This document shows, piece after piece, positions 10,901 to 22,900 of a stretch of 64,000 nucleotides of DNA. Source of the DNA: Ischnura elegans (Eukaryota; Arthropoda; Insecta; Odonata; Coenagrionidae); the NCBI RefSeq assembly GCF_921293095.1, contig NC_060246.1:85061030-85125029 (forward strand), read 5' to 3'. The notes below the pieces were generated by a model. That model did no database searches. It was not told the DNA's origin and worked only from the letters and a program-made list of their open reading frames with translations. Made by a program: the position numbers and the translations under genes. Numbering within the stretch: the stretch's first letter is position 1; each line of letters starts with the position of its first letter.

Positions 10901-13900
10901 CATTTATGAAGGAAAGAAATTGTTTTCTATATTTTGGAGGGGTCTGGACCTCCCCCTCGCTACGCCACTGTGCCATAACCCACATTCTCATCATAATTAT
11001 GAAATTTGAATTTCTCATGTTCATAATTCTAAGGAATTGAAAGATATGGATATCTCTCCAGGTCAATGTTACTTTCAAAACAATGATTACGAAAAGGCAA
11101 GAATTTATTTTGAGAATGCCTTGAAGCTGAATCGTGGAAATGATGATGTTTCTCACAGCTTGGCCCAGACATGCATTAATTTGGGGAAAAAGAAAGCAGC
11201 TATCAATGTCTATGAAGAAGCAATCAAGTAAGTAATTAAAATGGCCAACTATCAGTGAATAAGCGTTTTGTTCCTGCTGTGTGTGCAGTGTGAATATATA
11301 ATATTAATATATACAGAATCCATGGTGTGTGTCAATATTCATGTGATTCCTATGTTTTATTATTTCTACTTTTTTTAAATCCATATGTTTAGCATAATGA
11401 GTAAGCCAAAAGATGTAGAAGCCTGTGGAGATGTACACAGATATACTGAGATCAGTTGTATTTCCTTAACCCTTGAACGGCTAGCGTGCCCATATGGGCA
11501 CAGCTGCAATGGTCTTAAGAATTGTGTATAAATTCCGACCCAACCATTATAGAGCATGCTGTCTTCACCAAAAATGATTACAATGTATCACTTTATTCGG
11601 TTCCTGTGTTTACGGCCAGCATTTATACCATCATTTGACTGTGGCACCATAGGTATTCTTAATCACTCTGTTCGAGGCGGCAAAAGAGGAAAAATGGCGA
11701 AGTGTCTTCAGTAAATGCGATTTTTTTTCCTTTTTATTTTTGATACTCGGCTATGTATTTAATCTTATCCTTATAATGAATGTTGTCAACTTCAGTTTCT
11801 TTTGCCGGCATTGTGATATCTTTCATATAAGACAAGGAATTTTAATTTATTTTTGGGTGATCCCATATGGGCACGGTAGACGGGGGTGTCTTTTTTGTCA
11901 GATTTCCTTCATTATAAATGTCGTTATTGGGTCTGTTATCAAATAATTTCGATTTAAAATGCTAAGGTTTTGTCAACTTTTCATTTTTTTCTTATGTCAT
12001 CCGCTTTTAATGACTTCAATATTTTTTTCTGTACATATTTTTTGTGATATTTCCATTAATTTTTAGTACAAAAAATACACTTTATGCTATTCAACACTTT
12101 TATTCATGGTGCTTGCATTTTACTTTGCTCAACTATCTAGTATGAAGAATGATAGGGTTATTTTCTACCAATGGTATACATACACAACAATCAGGGGCAT
12201 GGTGGAAGGGGAAAGGATGTTTGATAAATACAATGATGAAGCTCATGGTGGAGTACTTTGTACCATGTATAAAACTTTGAAACGATAAAAAGTAGATTGA
12301 ACCTTGATCACATCAACCACATTGAACTCGTAACCAAATTTTCCAACTAAGTCCAGTCCCTGGACGTAAGTCGTAGGGAGACAATCAAGAAGAAAGTAAA
12401 CAAGCAACTATTCAAGCTCCGTCAGTTTTAGTCCTGAATAGGATGAAGGAGAAAGCAAAATGACCCAGATGTATGCAAAGGCATGAGATGGCATGTCATC
12501 CGCTAAGAATATATTCCTCAAAATGGATTTCGCTGCAGTTCCCGGTAAATTCCTTGTTGAGGTTTCCGAAATGTTCATGACAGAAGAAATTTATTTTTCT
12601 CTGTTCTATTCTATTCTGAGTGGTTATTGCTGTCTGCAGGAAGAGTTTTTTTTGGTAGAGTGGCGATGACGTCCAAAACACTCTCGTGTATAATGCCATT
12701 CGCAAGGTTGCAAAATATAATGAGGGTTTTTCACTGTGCAGATAATAATCACTAAGATAACAGTGACAAAATGTGCACACTTAGGCCATTCATTAATATG
12801 GTAAAGTGTGTTTGTTCAGAAAACTATGTGCCAACCCCTGAGCTAAAATATGATGAATCCATGATAAAATATTTTGGCAATCATGGCTGCAAACAGTTTA
12901 TATGGGGTGAACCTATAAGTTTCGACTTCAAAGCGTGGTGCTTGAATACCCCTCAAGAGTACTTGGTGGACTTCAGCGTATAGCAGGGACTGAGTGTTGA
13001 AGACAAAAATAACTACCATAAATTCGTAGGTAAATGCTCTTCCTATTTGCTTATCATGTAGGACAATTTACTGGAGCAAGCAATAAATCTTACCTTTTCC
13101 ATTTATTTTGACAGTTTGTTTACTAGCTTTCCTCTTATAAGTCAGTAAAAATCTCAAGGATATGAGGGTAGTGGAACAGTTCTGATAAAGAGACTAAGCA
13201 AAGGTATCCCATTGATCAAAAAAACAGCTAACTAAGCAGCCCCGCTGCTCCAATGCTTTCGCACAGGAGAAAAACGAGAATATTGTTGTTGTTAGATAGA
13301 ATGACTATTCGGTGGTGACTGTCAAGTCATCTTGCCATGGTGTACACCCACTTACAAAGGTCACGAGATTCCCACGTGTTACCTCAAAAATGGTACAAGT
13401 TAGGCAGACAGCAGTTTTCTCTAGCTACAACATATACATGGGTGGAAATGATCTCACAGATCAAAATATCAACAGGTATAGGATAATTATGGGAAAAAAT
13501 GGTGATGGTCCACATGAAGCTATCTCCTTGATGCTATCATTGTAAATGCCTGGATCTGTGTGGATTCCGATTCAAATATAATGCAGTAAGCCTTTAGGCG
13601 AGAGATTGCACAAGTGTTTTTGTAACGAAGATGTACCTTTCCCAAACCTGGTGGTCGTGTTTAACATTCACTATCAAGTGCAACCAATCATAGAGTGTCT
13701 GATGACATAAGGTATGATACCAGTGATAATCAATTCGTTCCGTTTGATAGACGCCGATTTTCTTACGAAGAATATTCTTCCTGCGCGCACTCAGAATGTG
13801 CTAAGTGCGACGTTGGTATTTGCCTTCAATGAAATTCTGACTCAATCATACTCGGCAATTGAAAATCCAATTTATAGTATTCAAAGACTCTACCAGCAAT

Positions 13901-16900
13901 AGAGAACTAATTTTGTTAATTAACTTGTTGATAACGGGTTTTTTCATTCAATAACTGTTTTCAAAATTGAGTTTTGTACTGAGTACTAAAAGTTCTTGGA
14001 CAGCTAAAAATAATTTTTTTATACCAAAAAAATAAAGTATAATGATTTGAACTTACTTCAAATTGCCAAATAAAAGAAGTATCATTGGTAAATGCAAAAA
14101 TATAGCGTATCACTCAATAAAAATGAGAATTATGAAGGTACGAGCGATTTTTCTGCAGATTGCAGACCGGCAGCTGGAATGGCTAGCGTGCCCATATGGG
14201 CACACCCCCTCAAGCAAGATTGAATCAACATAATTTTAAAACTGTTTAAAAGTGTTTATCTGAATGCTTGGGCAGTAATTAAGCAGTTTTTAACGGAAAA
14301 ACAAAATAAAAATTTGAAAAAAAACTCCACTGTTAAAGGGGCATTCTCCTCAGTTTTTTTTTCATATTTAGAAGAAATAATGCTTTTTGACCTATACTTA
14401 TGGGTTTAGAATGTGAATACTGTCCATTGAATGAGATAACTCATGAAAAGAGGGGAATTTACATTGTATGTTTGAGGAATGTTAACCTTTTCCTGTTTTT
14501 TACACTGTGTATAAAAATGAATGCATGATGTTTTATTTGAAAAATAGCTTTATTTCTGAGGAGTAATTTGGTCCTGAAATTGGTTCTTGATGTTTTTTTA
14601 TTACATATAATCAAATGAATTAATAATCTATTATTTTAGCCTTCTACTCTTGACTAAGTTTACAAACAATTAAGACTATGCACCTAATAATTGGAGCAGT
14701 TCCCTAAAATATTTTCTGTGGTGATACATTAATATTTTCAAATATCTGCTCAGATACAGTTCCAACAATGGTCACCTGGCTGTAAATTTAACTTACTTAT
14801 GGGTTCTTGATGGAGGTGACAGGGATGTTAGGCAGCCAATGGATAAATTAAATACTGCTCTTTCTCATCATCCTCAAAGTTTTCCTCTTCTCCTTGCCAC
14901 TGGAGCAATGACACAGGTAAAACTTTGGAATTCGCATGAATTTAGGTATGGGGTTCTCTATAAAAATAATTAATTGTATCCTTTGTAGGATCAGCGTCAA
15001 CTTGAAATTGCACTTGCCAAATATCATGCTGCTGTGAAAATTAACCCATTTTCTGTGGCCCTGTGGAACAATATTGGTCTTTGTTTCCTGGGGAAAAAGA
15101 AGTACCTGGCTGTAAGCTTAGCACCAATTATCAAACATATAAGTTAAATGAATTCATAGCAATCTTTTATTATTTGTTGAACCGTTTGAGTCATCTGTTT
15201 TTTATATAGTGATACCTCTGTTGTATTATAAATTCCCTACCATTTTATCTTGATGAATTAAATTTTTCTTGGTTGTAAAACTAATTAACAGTTATACTTT
15301 TAGGCAATTGGATGTTTGAAAAGAGCTGCTTATCTCAACCCTCTAAGTGTTGAAGTTGCTCATAATCTGGGATTGATAAATCTTTTAATGAGCCAGTTTG
15401 CATCAGCAGCAATGTATTTATCACAGGCCCTGAGCATAGCCAGAAAATCAAATAAAACAGCATTTTCTTCAATTTTCAATGGTAGCAAGCATAAAAAGTC
15501 CTGGATTATTGGCCAAGGATACATCCTTTTAGCAGGTATGGTCATTGAAAATACCACAATATAAAAATCTTATAAATAGTATTATCTTTCCTGAAATGAA
15601 GAACTTTTCGTGTAAGGGAAATACACAGGCATATAGGTTAAACCATCTCCCAGTGCATAGAAAAAAGTACAGAAATATGTAAGCACCCTTTCACTGCCAG
15701 CTAATTTTGAGTGGGTTATGCAAAGAGTGCCAAGGCTGTTTTCAGGGAGTTTGCAAGATTTCCTTTTTTATTGCTGCTATTAATTTATTGTATTTATTAT
15801 ATCCAGTTTTTGATACTTTTTAAAATCTTCAATATACAGTAAAACCTCTCTTAAACGAAACTCAAGGGACCGAAATTTTGCCGTTTCGTTGATCGGGAGT
15901 TCGTTCCCCGGAGGTGATGCGCACGTTGCATCATCCTAGGGGCTCAGAAATTGAAGCAAGTCTGCATGCGTTATCTTCATTCTACCTTCGCATACTTCAA
16001 AACAGTGCTGATTTCTTCAGCTGCAATGCAAATCGCGGGCAACAGACCACATTTAGGAAGCCTCAGTTCGTATTATTCAATCACTTCGCGTGCTTTTTCA
16101 TCGGTTTTCAAAAATGTATGCAACGTAGCGAGGAGCGCGTGGCCATCCGTTTATTCTGAATATTTGAAATAGAGTACATGTATTCGCGAAGTTTACACTG
16201 AAAAATTAAGAATTCGATAGATTTGACCATTACTGATATAAAGTTAAAGTAGCAGCGCCAATTATAGCTTCATCATGAAAATAAGATCGCTATACCATAA
16301 CGGCGCGAGTGCGACTTTCGTCGACCCATTAAAGCGCAGTGGGTGGCAGCATTTCTTTATAGTAGTCGAATCCAGAATACTCCATAGCAATATTTGCGGT
16401 CGCGGGCTTCGTAAATAATTCATTGTACTAGCATCATTTCCATCGCATTCCGGATAGACAACTGCCGATAAGAAAACATCTTGAAAGGCCTTATGCAGGA
16501 GTTCTCGAAGTAAAATACGTCACGATTTTGAAAAATGAGTTTTCGAGAAATTATATTCTGCAACCCTCAGTTCGCTGGCTTCGCGGATAACGAAATTTGA
16601 GTCTATTCTAGTGAACTCATCAAACGACCCTTCAATATTCATGACTTTTGAGAGACCCTGCCAGGATTCACGGCTTTCGTCATCACTCTCCATCGCGTGG
16701 TCGCAGTTGACTGCGAACCGGATTGACAACTCCCGATAAGAAAACAGCTTGAAAGGCCTCATGCATGAGTTCTTGAAGTAAAATAAGTCACGATAATGAT
16801 GCTGTTGACTGCAAACCCGGTTTTTGCAAAAGAACTAAATATGGTGACAGGTGCGACACGCTTCTAAGCTTTGCAAAGCCGCTGCATTACCTGCAAAATG

Positions 16901-19900
16901 GTCCTCTTCAATTTCGCCGATCCCTTACATCCATTCGACAAACCAAAAACTCCACTAAAGTCCGACGGTAATGCCGCTTTGCCGCAGAAATGACCCCTCG
17001 GTCGAGAGGTCGCAACTTAGCTGGTGCAGTTGGGGGGAAGAAAATAACGCGCACATTTTTTATTGTTAGTCCTATGTTCGGGCCCGTGCAGCGATCGAGG
17101 AAGAAATCTACTTTCCCCATGAGTGCATCAACTCCCGCCAACCACCGCTGAATTAATCCCGCTGTCATTCATGGATTTTTGCTGCTACCACAGGGGTGAG
17201 GCATCACACTCCCAGTGGCCCAGTCTAAACATGGCATGTTTAGACTGTGTCGTCTTCTTCATGCAACAATTGACGGCCGTCGCAAACCTTTTTCTCTGGA
17301 GAAAATCAACACCGCTTCACATCACGTTAGGACATCGCTACAATCGCCAACAGAGACTGACCTTTAGTGTAAAGCACTCAATTCAAGTAACGTCTAGATC
17401 AATGGGAAATGTTGGCTTTCGTCTCTTAAGTGCGAATATTTTTTATCCAAGGTTGCGGCAAATGCAAAAGTTTCTCCTATTTTTTAGATGATATTGAAAT
17501 AAACAATGTGAATGAAATAAGAGTAACTACTGAATCATATATTCAAGATAATTAAGAGAGGCAAATTTTGACTTTCATCCTCTAGCGCGCACATTGTATC
17601 TTCCGTAATTTACAATTAGTTAAATTTTAAAGAAGTTATCCAAGATGGCGGCGAGTGAAAAAAATGCTTCTCGGAATTTACGCGTTGTAATTCTGTAAAG
17701 TATCTTAAACAACCGTCAAAAGAATGCGATCGAAGTACATAGCTCTAGATATCATATCTTTGAGCGTGTAAATATTGGGACATTGAGTTATTTACGAAAG
17801 TCAGCATTAAAATTTTTCGCAATTCGCCGCGAGCCGCGAGTTGGGGTCGGCGGAAACACACGACGGAAGGCTATGGTTACGGTTAATAACGACGATTCTG
17901 ATTGGCTTATTCAGTGGAAGTCTCTGATTTGCCCTCCAACGCTACGAATATTAAATTATTCATATGAAAATAAAAATTTAACCGGAAAAATTGGTTATTG
18001 GGAGGTGAATTTCACTCGATCGCGCCAAAATTTCATTTCGTTGATCGGGAGTTTTCGTAAAAGAGGAGTTCGTTCATCGGGGTTTTTCACTACTGTGTTT
18101 ACATAGGCAATTGGCCGGACCAATAGCATTTGTTCGTTGAACGGAGTTCTTCGTTTAGCGGGAGTTCGTTAAGGTGAGGTTTTACTGTATCTAGATTCAT
18201 GAAGTAAAAATATCATAGTTAAGCTGATAAATCAGGCCTTTGCAATTTTTCACATCCAATGAGGGTCAATGTATCAGCCTGCAGGTTGTAAAAGGGTTGG
18301 TATAAAGACCTGGTGAAAACAACATATATGAGATTTAACAGCTGTGGAATTAAAGTTTCTGTTATTTTACCTATGCAAATATCAAAAGGCTTAACAAATA
18401 ATGCCTAACCACCGTGTGATATGACTCCTGACACTTGTCGGTGTGTGCAAATCTATCATTACATGTAATGTTGGTCAAAACTTTTTTCTCTCTGGTAATA
18501 CAATCTGATTGTAAGGGACCGTATTTATAACATAACAAAGTATCACCAAGTTTCAAGTATCTTTGTTTTTTAGTACTTAGAGTGGGACACACTATAATCC
18601 ATTTATGACTGTTCCGTGAAAATTCCAATAACAGCTGTGCAGGGTACATATTTGGGGGTACAATTATTTCTTTGGGAATATAAATTTGATTTTTAAATTC
18701 TTTTCCTTAGCCATTAATTATGTATTTTCAATACAGATATTACAATAGGTGATCTAAATTTCATTTTTTAATTACCTATGTTCATTGCAAAAACTGTGTT
18801 TTATTTCTCTGTCTTCTTGCATGAAAGACAAACAGCTATATCTCAAGCTGACGAGTACACTTTTGTTTTCCTACTCTTGATTCTTTGGATGGAAGTTACT
18901 ACAGATTTATTTTGCTATAGTCCTTTGTGAAAATTTTTCTGTACTCTTAAATATGTATGTACATACACTTTTTTATTATATGCAAAACTGTAGATATTAC
19001 TGCTGAGGCATGCAAACAAATGTTTTGAGATAGATATGGTTTTGTTCAGAGACTGAGGCGTAGCCCTAAGCCAATTCAATTGGTAGTTCCTTATTAAGAG
19101 CTTCCTTTGGTTTCCGCCATTTTGTTTTCAATTTCTTTAAATAATATATAGGTTTGGGTGGCCATGTCTAAATTTTCCATGAAAACTGAAGGTTTTTTTG
19201 CTAAAAACTTACTAATATATATTTACTCATCATGTCGTTCCAATTGTCAGAACAAATTGTGTGTGGAACAGTTACTGATATGTATGCAGATGATATGTAT
19301 GTTTATGTTGCTGTTGACCATTGCACTTTTGATCATCATTTGTTACAATACCGTGGTGCCCTCTTCCAGGACGCCAGATTATGTATTCTGGGTTGGCGGA
19401 CGCAACCCTGGCACGTCTGTGAATTAAGTATTGAATATAGTGTTTTACAGTTAAGACTAGCTGATTACTTATTCCCCACCCAATCCACAACAGTTAGTAT
19501 GCATTATAATTTCTTATACATTATTGTTATCTGATCCTGCTTTTTCATCTGCATTTTGTTGTGTAGATAGATGAATTACTGCTTTTCTCTTCTTTGGGAG
19601 GTATGAAGTATGAGTTATTTGAATATTAAATCTGAATGAATTAGAAAAATGAGGGATTCAGAATGAACTCTATTATAAGTTCGATGTTATTTTTCCTAAG
19701 GGTATAAGTAATAGCTGGATTTTGACCAAACAATGCCCGAGCTAGTGGTGTGGAGGTGAATAAATGGTCTCATACAATCCAACCCCGTGCCCCATAATAG
19801 GGTTGGACCAAATTGTAAACCACCCGATTTTCTTAATTTTTCTCCCCCCTTTCACCCTGCCAGAATAAACCTCAGGTGGCAGCATAAAATACGTTGATTA

Positions 19901-22900
19901 ATCAGCTTCTACCCAGTTCTTGATTAATTTTCTGTCTCTCTCTCTATTAAGGGCATATATACTAAGGTTTACTTCATAATTACGTTGGTATAGCATGGCA
20001 TGATGTTGGTTCAAATTTTGGGAAATTTGTCTCACTAATTTGAGATAGACATTTATGTATTAGCATTATGAATATCTCCTTGGAAAATTTAAGATACATA
20101 CTTCATTGATAACTGTATTCTGAATTTCAAACATTTCATATTTTTATTTTATTTTGCTAAGACTGAGCTATTCCGTTTAGGCTTTTCTTGATGGCTAAAA
20201 TAATTTGAGTCCCCAGTATTTGTATAGCTATTTTATAAAGCATGTGCATTAGCCAAGGGTGACTACAAATTGATTTACCACAAAATGATATTAAATTCAG
20301 GAATTCACAGCAACACTTTACTATGGAATTATCCAGGGATGGATTTAGGATTTTCTAGAGGGAGTGGGTGGTCACTGGCCTTGGGGTGTGGACTGGAACT
20401 GTGGAAGATGGGGAGGGTGTTTTTCGATTACCCTGCTTTATTCAGAGGACTAGGGAAAAGGAGATATGGGGGTTGCGGGTAGGTAGGGGCAAGCTCTCTC
20501 ACCCTATGGCTGGATCCACCTATAACTTCATCTCAATGCTTCCTGCACCAAAAGAAAGAAATTACTTTTTAGGATATACATAGCATGGAAACTTGAGTGC
20601 CTTCTAAGATAGTCATGCGTAAAAATGGTGACTGTTGGTGGAGGGAATATTGCAGTTTATAGGCTGATAATGCATGGTGCAATGAAACTAAATGCATGAA
20701 ATTTTTCAACATTTTCATTGTATAACATCAGTTGTACTAAAGTATGCTTAAAGCAAGTTCAACAAAAAGCATAGCTTTCTTTCTACAAATAATGTCACAT
20801 CATCCAAAATCACCAATAGAAAGGCTTACATTCCCAAGGCATGATGGTGGAGATGGGCTAATGAATTTTACTTTAAAAGCTATGTTTTCACATTCTTCGA
20901 TGCTTTTCTCCGGCTGAAATTAACTCCAGCTCTACTCTAAGCAGTCACTTACTCAAATGCAAACTATACATTAAATTTCCAGGCATTCAAACTTCAAAAA
21001 TTCAAAAGAAAATACTCAACTACAAACCAAGAGTAGCACTTTCATTTTATCACCAATAACAAACACAATGGAAGACACCACAATAACAATCACTCTGTAA
21101 ATGATGAAATAAATAGTAATTTGGCTGAGTTTTTGAGGAAAAATTATGCCTACAGTAGCTAAAATTTACACTGATAAAAGCTGGAGCTAAAACTTCCTAA
21201 AGAACTACAAATCACAGATGATTAGTGCAGAAAGTCACTTATTATGAGAAATCATTCAGGGTCTAGTCTTGTAATATTTCCCCTCCATCTTTCACTGCTA
21301 CAAATAATAATTTCAGCAAAAAATTACACATTCTCATAGAAGTGATCACATATTCACTTAAAATCATACAACCCAAAAGTCAGTCATTACAAATCCATGG
21401 GACAAACACTACCATGACAGAATCTTACTCGCAAATATAGCAATGTACTATAAAAGATATGCTACAATGTGTAGTATTGGTACAAATCATTTAATTTTAG
21501 AGCTGAGAATTACAATACAGTGCTGTAAATTGAAGTGCAGTAAGTCCTTAATTTGGGTAGTTTGCATTCAAATTATCTGAATACTGATTATGAATATTAG
21601 TTTCATAAAAATGTAATTCATCTTCTGGACACGAGTCAGTAATAGCAATGCTTTTTTGCATACTGATAATCAACTGAGATTATTATAATTATAGTATCTC
21701 AACTGAAAAGCTTATTATAAATGAAATAATTACCTATGGCCAAACATAACTCCATTCTTAAATTTTTTCATTTTTATTGATGATTACACCATGAATATTA
21801 AGGACTTACTATACATAGGTACTTTTGTATAAGATATAAAAATATAGAAAAAGCAGGTTTGTTCTAGTCAGTAAACTACTCTGATAATAACCATCACTTT
21901 CTACTTGATTTGCTCAGACAGTTTTACATAAGTTCAAGGAACCGTATTGCCAAGAAGGTTAAACTATGACCACAAAAAAGTAAGGTTGGAAAACAATGTT
22001 AATTGTCAGGTGAAGTGATAGATTACAAATTTGTGTCCACTATTGGTGAAGTAGAAAAATGTATACCTATATTTAATCTTAGACCCAGTTCCCCTCAGTA
22101 TATCCAGCATATTCGGAGAGAGAAAATTCAAAAATATATGACAATGACAAAAATAACATTTGTAGTTAGTATAGTTAATCCATTAGAGACAATACATAAA
22201 AAGTAAAGAGGGAAATGAAGAGACCAGCTCTTCTTGCCGAAATATTTGACCCTAAAGACCCGAGCAATGCTATTAGGACAACACTTCTGATGCACATTCA
22301 TTTATTCACCCACCACTGTGAACTATTTCTCAGGAAAACACTGGCATTCACCTCCTACATTAAAGCACCTACTTTGGCTCCGTCAGCCTAAAATGAAAAG
22401 CCAAGGAATGATACAATTTTGAAATCCTATCACTAAAACTTGAAGGCAATATGTCCAGCCAAAGCTTAACAGCACTCTTGATTTATTTTTTCTATTTACT
22501 GGGCAAAACCAATCGTGGGAAGCAAATCTAGGATTTTGGCATGAAAAACAATACCTCCTAATTTTCCTAGTCACAATTTGTGCCCATTTTATAAATTGTG
22601 TTTTCTAAGCCTTTGAGGTTGCTTAAATGGATAAAATATAGACATTTTGAAATTTTCTTTGATAAATACTGGAAAAGTGAGGATAATTGAAGAAAGTTCT
22701 TCAAATACATAGGAAGAGTATCAAAATGCATTTGAAATTGACTTATAGTAAGATGGTCTCCTGCAGTAATGGCACTTTATATCCTTATTCTATGACAAGA
22801 ACATTTTACTAGCTCCAATCAAGAGAACTTTCACTAAGTACATTTACTGAAACCTAAACTACAACAGGTTGATGATGCGAATAATATCGAAACCTTACAT

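Noticed and set aside
11034-11061. Open frame upstream of BBS4 exon 5 suggesting an earlier acceptor
   Set aside because: Acceptors there give the wrong phase or break the conserved LGQCYF junction; the site at 11061 fits both.
12106-13902. Separate small genes (60-94 codons)
   Set aside because: They are fragments of one decayed piggyBac transposase, or shadows of it.
19232-19534. YADDMYVYVAV, resembling the YADD box of reverse transcriptases
   Set aside because: No other reverse-transcriptase block lies in any frame nearby, and the rest of the ORF is unlike the family. Taken as chance.
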